Assembly (NCBI GenBank): GCA_032164245.1
Contig: JAVMKO010000010.1
Span: 32,066,189 to 32,130,188 of the forward strand
Reading direction: 5' to 3'
Origin: Sternotherus odoratus
Taxonomy: Eukaryota > Chordata > Testudines > Kinosternidae
Length of the DNA stretch: 64,000 nucleotides
Shown: positions 23,046 to 34,200 of the stretch, one piece after another
Numbering within the stretch: the stretch's first letter is position 1
Layout of the letters: the number at the start of each line of letters is the position of its first letter
Position numbers and translations under genes: made by a program
The notes under the pieces: generated by a model
Seen by the model: the letters and a program-made list of their open reading frames with translations, nothing else
Databases searched by the model: none
What the model was told of the DNA's origin: nothing

Positions 23046-23469
23046 GGGCGCCGGGCGACCCGCAGGTTTGGGGAGGCTAGACCCTGGCCGGCCCCATCCA
23101 TCCTGCCCCTCTTCCCCCAATAGAGCCCAGAGCCACCCCCACTGTGCCTGCCAGCCTCTTCTGCCCCATGTGAGTAGTGCTCAGCCCCCCTAAGCTCCCG
23201 AGCACTGGGTAGGAAGGCAGTGCGCATCCCCCTTACCCCGAGCAGCATGGCCCCAATGCTGGGCAACTCCAGCCACCCCAAGCCCCAACCACGGGCCCCT
23301 AGCCACAGCCACAGCCCACTCCCCTGAAGAGGAGCAGCTGGCCTGCCTGGGCTGGGGCCAAGGGAAAAGGGCAAGCAGAAGGGGGCCTTCTTCTGGTCGG
23401 AACGTGGGGGGGCACACTTGGCTGTTTGGGGAAGCATAGCCTCCCCCAGCCTATGATATGCGCCGCCCA
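23046..23469. mobile_element. GC-rich MITE nested in the CR1 relic
   Basis: The block interrupts CR1-like sequence. GCTCACTCAT on its left and GCTCACTGAT on its right could be the target repeat. The ends share 'gggcg' and an inverted 'ggggaggcta' motif. The 190-codon - strand frame across it has no recognisable domain and runs past both borders. Confidence 0.4.
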
Positions 23470-23842
23470 TGGGCTCACTGATTGCCATAGGTAAGTTCAG
23501 AAAGGAAGTTTTCCCCACATCAGAATGGCAGTGACCTAGGCGGCTGGGAGGAGGGGGGGGGTCTGCTGCATGAGGGTGTAGGTCACGTGCCAGGATTATC
23601 TGGGTATAGCTCACTTAATCATTTCCCTGCCATTGCAAGTGCCTCAAGCACCGGTGCACCTGAGTCCATCCTCTTCTCTGCCTGTGGCACGTTAACAGTC
23701 TAGTCTCCTGTGAGCTGTAATACAGTTTTGGTTGTTGACCATGTTGTGTGGGTGCTGGGTGGGGCTGATGGCCTGTGATCTACAAGAGGTCAGGCTAATG
23801 ATCTCATGGGCCCTTCCGGCCTTAAACTCTATGACTAAGTCT
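23470..23842 (+). mobile_element. CR1 3' end relic, right part
   Basis: It resumes with 'tcactgattgccatag' and ends 'ggccttaaactctatgact', the characteristic CR1 3' terminus. The middle is diverged. Confidence 0.55.
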
Positions 23843-25430
23843 GGGCCCTTGGATGAGTCTGGCTTGGAGGCAGGTTATGTTTTATAGAGTCGCATGCATC
23901 ATTGCAGAGCATCCCTTAACATAGCGGACAGCTCCCTGCACCGGTATATGCACGGCCTCTGTGCCTGACGTGAACAGTGCTCCAGCTAACGAAGAGAAGT
24001 CTCCTCACGCACCGGTGTCTGTTAGTGCACTGAACTGGCACGGTACACCCCTTGGCATAGCCGATTTTTTCCAGCAAAAATCCTGTTGAGCAGGCCCAGC
24101 GTGGGGCCTGGCTGGCGGGCTGCCTAGAATCACATACCTGCCTTCTCTCTCTTTGGCAATCTTCCTCCATGCGTCAGACACCTCACCTTGGCTTCCCCCT
24201 TGACACACACAACCAGAGGGCGCCATCACCCTGCCAGGAAACAGCATCAAACCCCATTTGGAAAGCAAGGGGATTCTCTGGTGGGTAGCTAGATCATCTG
24301 AGTCTGGGACAGGGGATGGAGTAGGAAAGAGAGGTCACCAAACTGCCAAGCCTTTGATCTCTGGAGCTTGATAATTAGCCAGCAAACTGGGGACGGAGAA
24401 AGGGCTCCACACACCTCCAGAGGGAGTACACTCTCTGAAGCTCAATGGAAACACTGGGAAAGAAAATTGCCCCTCTCTGAGAAGGGTTCGCCCTTGATAA
24501 AAACGAATCATTCACCCCTCTCCTCTCTGCCCCCGAATGTGGGATGCCGTAGGACTTCCCTCCTCTGGGTGACTGTCCGGCCCTCCTAGGGAGTTGATCT
24601 CCCAGAGCACCTCAGCATCTGGACCTTCAGATGGCCAAGGGCACCTGATCAACAGCACCTCCGCACCCTTCCGCTCCCATAACTGCACTTGGCTCCTTAC
24701 AAAATGTGCAGACAAATTGCTCTGTTTTTTTAAAAACATCCACTGTCCAGCCAAGGTGTTTGAATCAGTCCTAGATATCAGGGAAAGCAAATGTCAATTC
24801 CAGCCACTGGGGTTGCCTGGCTGGGCAGCTGGGTACCAAGAAAGGAGTGATGCTGGAAAAAGGCTATTTCTGAAAGACCTAGATGGCACCACACTGGAAT
24901 GAACCCACATTGTGGGGTCGGGGGACAGAGCTTTTTCATTTGAACTGATGCAGCTTCTCTTCTTGGTGACCAAGGTGGAGGTTCTGGTTCTGGACCCAGG
25001 ACAGAGGTCTCCCTAGTCAACATGCAGCACTGAGCACAGAACTACAGGCCTCCCGGCTCTGGTTCTCTAACACTCAGGATGTGGGCACAGCTCATACCCT
25101 CCAGCTACTGCCAGCAGGGGGTTAAGCCTTTTCTTTGCCGAGGGTGCAGCACTCCAGGCCAGCTTGAACTCTTCTTTGTTTAGCAGAAAACGCACACAGT
25201 GCAAGTCACTCCAGGCTTGAATGCTGCAAGGAGCATTACATCAGAGGCTAGGCATGTAAGCAAGCAGGAACACAGCCACACGCTCCTACATGCGCCACTG
25301 AAGACACCAACACTGGCGGCAAACCTGCAACGTATTCTCCAGCCCACACAAACGGCCCCTGCCCGTACCCACACACGGCTTACCATGCACCCAGGCAGAC
25401 CTGCACCTACATGACACCCCCCCTCAGCAG
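23843..25430. other. Intergenic DNA, no gene seen
   Basis: No supported exon or clear repeat. Confidence 0.45.
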
Positions 25431-25439
25431 CACACAGCA

Positions 25440-25800
25440 GTCCTGGGACATCAGACACTGGTGGGAGGAGACCTCCAGGGAAGAAGGATCTTGGGGGAGA
25501 TCAAACATGCTGGTGAGAGTAAGACATTCTGGGTATCTGAAACATCTCAGGGCATCAGGCACTGTGGAGGATGAGGCTGCCTGCGAGCAGACAGATAAGG
25601 TACGGGACATCCTGAGGGAATCCTGCACTCAGGGAGGACAGGAGATCAGATACTCTAGGGAGCTCTCTGGCTCAGATCCTCTGCAGAACAAGATGTTCTG
25701 GGGTGGGGTGGGGCGGGGTGGGGAGAGGGAATCAAGCACTGTACTGGGGCAGGAATGTCCTGGGGCAGGGAGATGTCTCCTCCTGCCCCTATGCCTTGTC
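25440..25800. repeat. Degenerate minisatellite
   Basis: Units resembling 'gggacatc...atcagacact...gg' recur about every 45-60 bases with heavy divergence, including a 'ggggtggggcggggtgggg' G-run near 25700-25720. Confidence 0.35.
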
Positions 25801-25857
25801 TCCACTCCGCAGTGACCACTCTGGCTCCACCTCCAACCTCTAACCCTGATTCTGGCA

Positions 25858-26588
25858 TGCACCACTACAGGCGGGGGACCGACTGGCTAAGCAGCAGTTC
25901 TGCAGAAAAGGACCTGGGGATTACAGTGGATGAGAAGCTGGATATGAGTCAGCAGTGTGGCCTTGTTGCCAAGAAGGCTAACAGCATACTGGGCTGTATT
26001 AGTAGACACATTGACAGCAGATCAAGGGAAGTGATTATTCCCCTCTATTCGGCACTGATGAGGCCACATCTGGAGCACTGCATCCAGTTTTGGTCCCCCC
26101 ACTACAGAAGGGATGTGGACAAATTGGAGAGAGTCCAGTGGAGGGCAACGAAAATGATTAGGGGCTGGGGCACATGACTAACAAAGAGAGGCTGAAGGAA
26201 CTGGGCTTGTTTAGTCTGCAGAAGAGAAGAGTGAGGGGGGATTTGATAGCAGCCTTCAATTAGCTGAAGGGGGGTTCCAAAGAGGATGGAGCTAGGCTGT
26301 TCTCAGTGGCAGCAGATGACAGAACAAGGAGTAATGGTCTCAAATTGCAGTGGGGGAGGTCTACATTGGATATTAGGAAACACTATTTCACTTGGAGGGT
26401 GGTGAAGCATTGGAATGGGTTACCTAGGGAAGTGGTGGAATCTCCCTCCTTAGAGGTTTTCAAGACCTGGCTTGACAGACTCCTGGCTGGGATGATTTAG
26501 TTGGAGTTGGTCTTGCTTTGAGCAGTGGGTTGGACTAGATGATGATCTCCTGAGGTCTCTCTCAGCCCTAATCTTCTATGATTCTATG
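25858..26588 (+). pseudogene. CR1 LINE 3' end (RT C-terminal region plus 3' UTR)
   Basis: Frames encode EKDLGITVDEKLDMSQQC, YSALMRPHLEHC and QFWSPHYRRDVDKLERVQ, the C-terminal part of CR1 ORF2 protein, and further on KHYFTWRVVKHWNGLPREVV. The frame is broken near 26178 and later. It ends with 'tcttctatgattctatgac', the CR1 terminal repeat. It is 5'-truncated, as is usual for CR1. Confidence 0.88.
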
Positions 26589-27239
26589 ACCCTTGGTTCT
26601 AGCATTTGGTATCTGACCTTGGCTCTGACCCTCAGCTTTGATTTTCTGTTCCGAATCTGGCTTGAGCCCCGGCTCTGATAACTGATCCACAAGAACCTTC
26701 CAACACTCACAGGAGACACAACTGCCTTGCCCCGAGCCTGCAGAAATCACAGGCGGAGTGTGTGAGCTCTTGCAAAAGGGGCTTTGTAATTCAGATGCAG
26801 GTTGTAAACTCTTGGGACAGGGACCTGTGTCTTGCCCAGAGCCAGCCAGATCTTGCCCAGATCCCATGGATTCACTCCTGAATCAGTCCCAATGAGTTTC
26901 TCTCTGTCTCTCACATACACTCCTTTCACTCACACAGAGACATGCTCAGGTGATGGAAGATAGGCCATTGTCATCAAGAAGGGCTCAGTGGGAGATCGGG
27001 ATGGTTCCCAAACTAAACTTCCCAGCATCCCTCTAAAGGCCATCAGTGTGCATCACCCAGAGACTCAGGTCTGGGTAGTTTCAGCAGAGACCAAGGATGC
27101 CAATGGTCTATGGAAATCCCCAACCCTACTAAAGGAGGCCCTTCCCAGGTTGGGTGAAGGCACATTAGTGGGGGATGAGGTGGAGGGCTGCTACTCCCCA
27201 TGCCTGTCCATGGATAAAACAAGGAGTCCAGCCTCCAAG

Positions 27240-27312
27240 GCTGTCTCAGCCCCTAATCTTACTTGCTCATGTTTCAAAAACTGCCCAGGAATGAGAGCAA
27301 AGGCGACACACA
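27240..27312 (+). repeat. Local direct repeat, copy 1
   Basis: It shares 'catgtttcaaaaactgc' and the flanking 'caatgagag'-type sequence with 28074-28150. Confidence 0.6.
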
Positions 27313-28073
27313 GAACAATTTTCACAAGCACAACAGTCCCCCAGGACATCATAGGAAATCATTAAAAACAGAGGAAAGGCTCAGTCATTTGGGTTATTTG
27401 GAAGAGGTCCAGCTCTGTCCACAGGCAGGCCGCAGCGACGCCGCGAGCTGCAACCACTCTCTGGGCTTCAATTACTGTCAAAAGCCAGACGAGTTCAGCG
27501 CACCTCACACAGCAGAGTTCTCTCTTCCCGCCTGGCTAGATGATTTGCTTCTCCTTTGCTTTAACAGGAATTGGCCATTCACCATCTGGAGCCAAATGTG
27601 GCCTTGGGGAATTTTGACTTCTGACATCACCTCTCGACAGTAACTAGTTGTGATGTCAAAGATGTTGAGACTGTGAGGTCATATGGAAACTGAGGCTAGG
27701 AAGAAACAGAGCCATCGCATTAATTTCTGCATAACTGACTGGGGAGGAGGGGGGAAGGTGATCTTCCTCCAGCAGTGCCCTCCTATCAGCTGGCCTTGGA
27801 AGTGATTCAGGCAGGGTGATCCTCTTTCCAGCAGAGCCTTTGTACCAGGCAGCTGGGAATTCAGACTCACAAGCAGCTAACACTACCTCAGCGAGCGTAT
27901 CTTTAGAGCTTCTGCCCTGCCACAGACAACTGAGGCTCCGGCAAGGAGAGGGCCCTCTCCTCAGGTGCCTGCCAATGTGAGTTCAAACTCCAGGGCTGCA
28001 AGCTTCCTCAAAGCAGTGTCCTGTCAGTGCCAACTGCCACATGGGCACTCTGATCTCCCATGCACCGTGCCGG

Positions 28074-28150
28074 CTGTGTCAGCCCTTCACCTTGCTTGCA
28101 CATGTTTCAAAAACTGCTCAGAAATGAGAGTACAGTAAAGGCAACACACA
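28074..28150 (+). repeat. Local direct repeat, copy 2
   Basis: Diverged copy of 27240-27312, same orientation, with a small insertion before 'ggcaacacac'. Confidence 0.6.
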
Positions 28151-29112
28151 CACACACACTTCTGCTTCTTTTTTAACCATCCCGCTGGGCAAATGCTCTC
28201 AAAGCAAGTTATGTCACACAAAAGGCTCATGCAATGACTTAAACTGTTCCTCCCTAGGTTCAGAGCATGAACTCCCCCTCACCCCACCTGTTCCTACTTC
28301 CTAGTAACTGTGTACCGTACACACCTGTGCCCAGGGAGTGGCTAAAGCAAACAGGATAACAACAGTGTAACTCCAAGCCCTACCAGCTAACAATCCGCAA
28401 AGCAAAGTTCAGCTGCTCCGGTTCCCTTGGCTCCCCCGGCACACAATTGCCTAGCAGTGTTTCTTTCAATGCGGAAAACCAGAAACCACTGACGGCAAGA
28501 ATATGAAACTGGGGCCAGTGGGCTCTCATTGCCTCCACGCTCATCCTTGCGGCTGTGTGTGGTCAAGCAGGTGCTCGCCAAGGCGGGGGGATGGCCGAGT
28601 TTTGCTGGAAACCAGTCACAGTGAGGTCTCTAAGACATCTCAGCACATCCGAAGGAAATTCTAGGCTGGGGTAATCAAGTCTCATGCTTCAGGGCATCAG
28701 CTGATCACTACAAAAGTCAGGAAGGAACACTGCACAATGGACCACATGCCTTCAGGCAGCTGGGGATATTGCCTTCCCCTGAAGCATCAGGCACTGGTCG
28801 CTGCCAGGGACTGTGTACCAATGGCTGTATCTGGTGTAGCAACTCAAATGAGCCTATGAAATAATCAGAAACCAGACTGCAGTTTAACTCAGTGCTCTGC
28901 AACCTTCCACCTGCTCGAACGTCCATTGGAACATTTGCTCCACAGTGCCTATCCCTGCTGTCGGACCATGTTTGGAAGGACAACAACGGCTTCTGGAGGG
29001 AGCCCCTGGGAAAACTTCATGGCCAGACTGATGCCTAGTGATGATGGGGTGGGGAAAGGCATCAACAAAGGCACTCAGAGAAGCCACACCCCCACGGTGC
29101 TCAGCTACAAAC

Positions 29113-29662
29113 CATCAAGGGTATGACAGCACAGCTCAGGCTTGCCAGCTTCTATTCCACCTTAATTCCACGACCCACCGGGGATATTAGTTGGCGGCTC
29201 CTTCACGGAGCCGTGAGCACGGGCGTGTACTTGGCGCGGTTCATCCCTCTGCCCGAAGCCTGTCCCTTCTGCGGCGTGAGGGAGGACCTGGCGCACGCCT
29301 ACCATGAGTGCACCAGGCTGCAGCCCCTATTCCCGCTCCTCCAGAACCTCTTACTGAGGTTCTGGCTGCACTTCTCCCCACATCTATTTCTTTTTGGGCA
29401 CCCCATCCGTGGCCCCACAAAATCACGAGACCTCCTCGTCAACCTGCTCCTGGCGCTCATCAGAGTCACCATCTATAAGACCAGGAGGAGGATGCAAGAC
29501 GAGGGGGTACAGTGCGACTGTGGGGCCTACTTCCGGTCCTCCCTGATCTCACGCATCCAGACAGCGTCCACTGGCTCCCTCGACAGCTTTGAGGAGCAGT
29601 GGGCGGTGGGCGGGGTTCTCTGCTCGGTGTCCCCATCCGGCACCCTCATTTTGAACCTGTGA
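29113..29662 (+). pseudogene. Tx1/L1-like LINE ORF2 C-terminal fragment
   Basis: The open frame encodes the C-terminal end of a non-LTR retrotransposon protein, of the kind annotated in turtles as Tx1-type. It shows DISWRLLHGAVSTGVY, a CCHC-like zinc pattern (C47-x2-C50-x7-H58-x4-C63, counting from 29123), then RLQPLFPLLQNLLLRFWLHF and a conserved KTRRRMQDEG. It stops at TGA after LILNL. The 5' part with the RT domain is absent, so this is a 5'-truncated copy. The frame is uninterrupted for about 180 codons. No nearby gene suggests a host function. Confidence 0.65.
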
Positions 29663-29774
29663 CCCTCACTCCCTTCCCTGTTTTCTCATTAGTTGTCCCA
29701 AGTACTTAGTTGGACCTGGGTCCAGAGTCCCTCCCGCAAGGCTGGGGGAGGAGCTTTAGTAATGGGTGGGCCGC

Positions 29775-29870
29775 CCACCTCCTGGGAAGCCAAATAGAAG
29801 CTCAGGCTTGGACATGTGAGAACCAGGTTCAATTCCCTGATCCACCACCAAGCTCCAGGTTACAATGTAC
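29775..29870 (+). repeat. SINE-like fragment
   Basis: 'cttggacatgtgagaaccag' followed by 'gttcaattccctgatccacc' resembles a tRNA-derived B-box region. Weak. Confidence 0.35.
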
Positions 29871-31400
29871 AATGGGAACACTCGGGGCTGTTTAACAGTC
29901 CATGTGTCTCTCCCCACTCCCGCCTTCCTCAAAGGGGCTTTTCTCCTGGAGGGGGAACTTTGGCAGCCTTGCTCGCCCCGTGTGACTTCAGCCGTTTCTC
30001 ATGCTATATCCTGGCTCTTTGATCTCCTTCATGGCCCAGCTGCCCCATCCCCTTTATTCATCCAGTGCTTAGGTCAAAGCCCCACTTCATCATCCCCTCT
30101 TTGCCAGTCCACTAGGGGCTTCATCTCCTGCCAGCCCAGGTGGCTACAAACTGCACTTCCCTGAGCCAGTGGTGCCCCAGCGGGGGGGATTCACCTCTGG
30201 GTGGGGGTCACCTGGAAGCAGGGAGATAGAGGGGGGGTGTCCTCCTTTCAGCACTGAGAAGCAAGGAGAAAGCCCAAGGGGAAAGGGGAACTGCTTTTGT
30301 CTCTGCCACTGTCCCTAAGTTTTATGTTAATTTAAAGAATTAAATTGTTCCAAACTCACAGTTTGGCCTGTCGGTGAGTGCATCAGATCAGCAGCCCACA
30401 TGGGGCAGAGAACATAGGCAAGCAATTGGCCCCAAACTAAGGGGGAAGCTGAGGCAGCAACTGGCCCAAAGCCCATCCAGGTAGATGGCACTGCTACTCC
30501 CTCCTCCATGCACAAAGCAGAAGCTCTATGTTACTCCCACAGAGCCCAGAGCCTTTGATGACGCTGTGGTGCCCCAGAAGTGAACGCACAGTAGCATGGG
30601 ACTATAGCTTCCGTGGGTGATCCAGCTGAGTAATAACAAGAGTTAGCTCTCACACAGCGCCAGCACTGGAAACAGAAGCCAGTCCTCCTGACGCCGCATC
30701 CTTGCCCTTCACCTCAGGGCCTGCCCCTCGTAGAAGAAGCTGAGTGCGTGCACATGGTGTGGGGGAATCTCTAATCCAAACACACGTCTCTGCACTAACA
30801 GGAAAGCAAAAAGCACTGGCTTCCCGGCACAGTCCGTCACTTTGTGAATAAAGAGGCTCATTTTTCTGCCCGGCCTTGACGCGAAAGTCCCTCCCTGGTG
30901 CGTGGGGGGTCTTTGGAGAGATTCATTCCCAGAAGGCCTTTTGGGGGTTTACAAAAGTTGAACTGGAGAATAAAAGCAGCTGAGCAGGAGTTTTTTGGCC
31001 GATTGGGGAGCTGAGCACAGGAAACAAGATAACAGGACATGGGGACTGCCAGACCAGATTACACCAACGATCCTGTCAGGCCGGCCTCCTATCTCCAGCC
31101 ATGTCCAGTGCTGAGGGCTTCGGAGGGAGGATGCATCCGATGGCTGTATCCTCCCTCTTCTCTCTGACCTTGCCACTCTCCCATGTGTCACTCTGGTGCA
31201 TTTTATTCCAGCAGAGAATTCTTCAAGGAGGAATTTCACACAAGAGCATACTCGGGAAGCTAATTTCGCTTGAAGGAAACACACTTGCCCCGCATGCCCC
31301 GCATTGAATCACTTCCTTTGACTCAATTTCATTATTTTTATTTTACTTTGTGCCTCACTCCTTCCCTCAAGGATTACTGACCCTCCTTGCCCACCTCCCA
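29871..31400. other. Intergenic DNA, no gene seen
   Basis: No supported feature. The G-rich tract at 30180-30240 is low complexity. Confidence 0.45.
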
Positions 31401-31404
31401 TGGT

Positions 31405-31545
31405 GCAGGAGTTAGCCTTTTCAGGTGGGGGAAACTGAGGGGGAGAGAGGTTACATGAATTATTTAAGCATGGCTAGAGCAAGAAATGAAATCAAAGTCA
31501 CCTATCTCCCAGGTCTGGTTATTAGCTCCCAGACCATCCTCTCTT
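31405..31545 (-). repeat. MIR-like SINE fragment
   Basis: 'ttcaggtgggggaaactgag' and 'tctcccaggtctggttatta' mark the core and head on the - strand. Confidence 0.5.
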
Positions 31546-31835
31546 CAGCACACTCCATCTCCTCCTCCTCCTAGCTTGCCAGCCCACTCCCACAACCTCC
31601 CTCATGCAGACCCCAGGGTGCATGAAATAGTCTGCGTTCAGGGAATGGGATGGTGTCATGGACATGGCTGAGCTGGGCCCCCTTCCATACAGGAGCAGGG
31701 AGATCTGCTGGCCAAGGGTTTCCATCTGCAGATCTAGGGAGCAGGTTTGAACCACAGCTTGGTCCATCCCTCCTGACTCACCCTGGGGTGAAATCATAAT
31801 TCCCTGTCTACACATCACAGTGTACAACTTTGTAT

Positions 31836-32005
31836 CTCACAACTAATTATGTAAATCCCCCGTGCCTTGGTTTCCCTGTCTGCCACATGGTGATATTTAT
31901 ACAGGAGATTGCAGGGAGATGGAGTAGTTCACGGGTGTGCGTTAGGGCTTTCCGATCCTGAGATGGAAAGTGCTGTAGAAGTATTTATAATTGTTGTTAT
32001 TTCTG
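31836..32005 (+). repeat. MIR-like SINE 3' half
   Basis: 'gtgccttggtttccctgtct' to 'gatggaaagtgctgtagaag' and a TTGTTGTTATTT tail. Confidence 0.55.
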
Positions 32006-32239
32006 CTGGGTTAAACAGCAGATTATTTACTCACAATCACCTTCGGTAATTAGCCGACAAGGTAAAAACAGTGTGAAGAACTTGAGCAAGATAGCCCAGT
32101 CCCAGATGTACTGGGCTGCTTCAACTGATCAGGTTTGCAGCGTCTCCCCTCCCCACCCACATGGTTAGAGCAAGAGGCAGGCAGCCAGATTCTCAGGGGC
32201 TGCAACTCTCCACCACCCGGGTGACTTTCATGAAGCAAA

Positions 32240-32370
32240 AGATCTAGTCCTGGAGGTTGGGACTCCAGGGTTCGGTTTCTGGGTCTTCCAGGCACAGACT
32301 GTGTGAGCTTGGGCAAGCCACTGGTTAACATTGCTGGGCCACTGGTTCTCCCACTAAGGGACAAGGAGAT
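32240..32370 (+). repeat. MIR-like SINE 5' half
   Basis: 'ttgggactccagggttcggt' and 'gtgagcttgggcaagccact' are the tRNA-derived B box and core. Confidence 0.5.
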
Positions 32371-32406
32371 TTCCGTAACTCCCAGCTGAGGTTAGGCGGT
32401 GTTGTC

Positions 32407-32773
32407 AGGCTTGTCTATATGATGCATTAGCGCACACCTGTGGGGTGTAAATTCTAGTCTGGGCCAACGGATCACACACTAGCTGGCCTGCATGCGCCCT
32501 GCTGGCACCCACTACAAGTGCCCCAGTGCATGTTAATATAGTGAATATTACATTCACACCAGGGCTTCAGTTCTCAGAATAGAGTATTTCCCAGAGTGCT
32601 ATAAAAACTTCAGAGGGGTTGAAAATATTTACCGGAGCTCTGCACAACTCTGGCTGAATTTAAGCCCTGGTTCACGTGCACTAGGGAACTTCTGATACAC
32701 ACCTGTAGGGTGCACAGGGGCCAGCTGGCACGCAACAGGTTCGTGCAAACTAATGCACCGTGTAGCCAAGCCC
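32407..32773. mobile_element. MITE with 'ggcttgtctatatgatgcat' inverted ends
   Basis: The left end 'aggcttgtctatatgatgca' pairs with the complement of the right end 'gggcttggctacacggtgca'. Further inner similarity includes 'cacacctgt.gggtg' near both ends. The length is 367 bp with no coding frame. Confidence 0.7.
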
Positions 32774-33228
32774 TTAATGAATGTAAGCGTTTCAAGAGCC
32801 TCAGCTGAAAGGCGCTATCACAGCAAGCACAACCAACATGTTGCATGATAGTCTCCATTCCAATCCCCTTCCGTGCACTAATAACTCTCTGAAACTTTCA
32901 ACTTTTAGACAGAAATTTTCTAGATTTTCATCCATGCCCAAAGGGGAACTCTCAAGGAAAGTACTGAGGCAAAACGGGGCGGACCTTTAAAGAACATGGA
33001 GCCTGGAAAATAAAACAACCCTTTTCCTCGTTGTGAGAAAAAAGTGGTTACTGTGCCTCTCCAGCACATCTTACCCATCTCCTCCACGGGTGTAAACTCA
33101 GCTAAGGAAGGCCAGACTATGCATGCATGTGTGGCTAGCTGAGCTATGACTGTACATGAGGAAACTTTGCAGGCCTTGCCTCAGGCGCTGTGAGATACCT
33201 CTTCCATCCCCTGAGCAGAAGCCCCTAC

Positions 33229-33303
33229 TGGGCTGTATCGCAAGGTCCCTTGAAGTCAATGGGAATCTTTCCAATGACTTCAGTGGGCTTTGGATCAGGC
33301 CCA
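33229..33303. repeat. Palindromic short repeat
   Basis: 'cttgaagtcaatgggaatc' and 'ccaatgacttcagtgggct' form an imperfect palindrome. Confidence 0.45.
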
Positions 33304-33425
33304 TACTACATCCCTTGTAAGGAAGGGAAGGCAAAAAGCCAGGGTTGCTTGGAGAGACCGTTCTTGGGCAGACTGGAAATGAAGGGAGCCACTGAAATTG
33401 AAAACGAGCTGACACTGAAAAATGT

Positions 33426-33572
33426 CAGGGCCAGCTCCAGGCACCAGCATAGCAAGCAGGTGCCTGGGGCGGCAAACCGCCAGCGCCCAGCTCAACGATG
33501 CTCCATGATCTGCGAAGCTGCCGCAGCCGTGCCGCCAAAAGCCGCTTTTCCCTCTTTGGCGGGCTGGCCCTG
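33426..33572. mobile_element. Short hAT-type MITE
   Basis: The ends 'cagggccagctc' and 'gggctggccctg' are inverted copies with 11 of 12 positions matching. The flanks AAAAATGT (33418-33425) and CAAAATGT (33573-33580) look like an 8-bp hAT target repeat with one change. 147 bp. Confidence 0.7.
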
Positions 33573-33580
33573 CAAAATGT

Positions 33581-34094
33581 ACATGTCCTCACACAGAGTT
33601 CCCCAGACATACAGCTTTCTGTGCACAGCTAGATTCAGATTCAGTGGATACCCCGGCTTTGGGGCAGCAAGCTGCAAAAGTAGCTTAGCCTCAAACCTAG
33701 GTGGGGCCTGCACACACCACTATGTTTCTCCTCTTTACCTCATGATGTCACAGTCTCCCTGGAGTGGGCTGCGTAGGGACAGCTTACTGTGCACTTTTCC
33801 ATACGAATGCCTTAGATGGACTCTGACTGATGTGCCTGGGTCCAAGGCTGTAGAAGCAGCATGTGATGTACCAAGAGGCAGTCTGGGCTTACATAGCGAA
33901 AGATGGTATCGTAAGGACACCTGTGCCCAAAGAGGCAGAGTTGAGTTCTGATGATCTCAGATTTTGGAGTGCTTAAAAGTGAAAGTTTAACATTCATGAC
34001 GGATGAAATTTACTCCATGCAGGGGCTAAGCATTGTGCTGATGCGCTGCTTAAGTCCCATTTAAGCCTCATTTGGAGGGCTCAAGTGAGACTTG
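33581..34094. other. Intergenic DNA, no gene seen
   Basis: The 253-codon + strand frame that covers this stretch also runs through the MITE at 33426-33572, so it is not a gene. Confidence 0.45.
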
Positions 34095-34200
34095 TGTGAC
34101 AAGATGGTCCAGTTGTTAGGGCACTAACCTAGGACATGAAATTCCCTGTTCCTACTTCCAGTATGACCGTAGGCAGGTTATTTAATGGAATTTTGTCCTG
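34095..34200 (+). repeat. MIR-like SINE 5' half
   Basis: 'agatggtccagttgttaggg', 'gcactaacctaggacatgaa' and 'ccgtaggcaggttatttaat' fit head and core. Confidence 0.5.

Larger units (their letters stand above)
26589..29112. other. Intergenic DNA with a local duplicate
   Basis: 26590-26720 has a degenerate 'ttggctctgacc' repeat. About 70 bp at 27240-27312 recur in diverged form at 28074-28150. (CA)n lies near 28143-28160. No gene is seen. Confidence 0.45.

Noticed and set aside
23042..23614. 190-codon - strand frame
   Set aside because: It spans the borders of a MITE nested in a CR1 relic and has no domain.
33190..33951. 253-codon + strand frame
   Set aside because: It runs through a palindromic repeat and a hAT-type MITE, so it cannot be one old gene.
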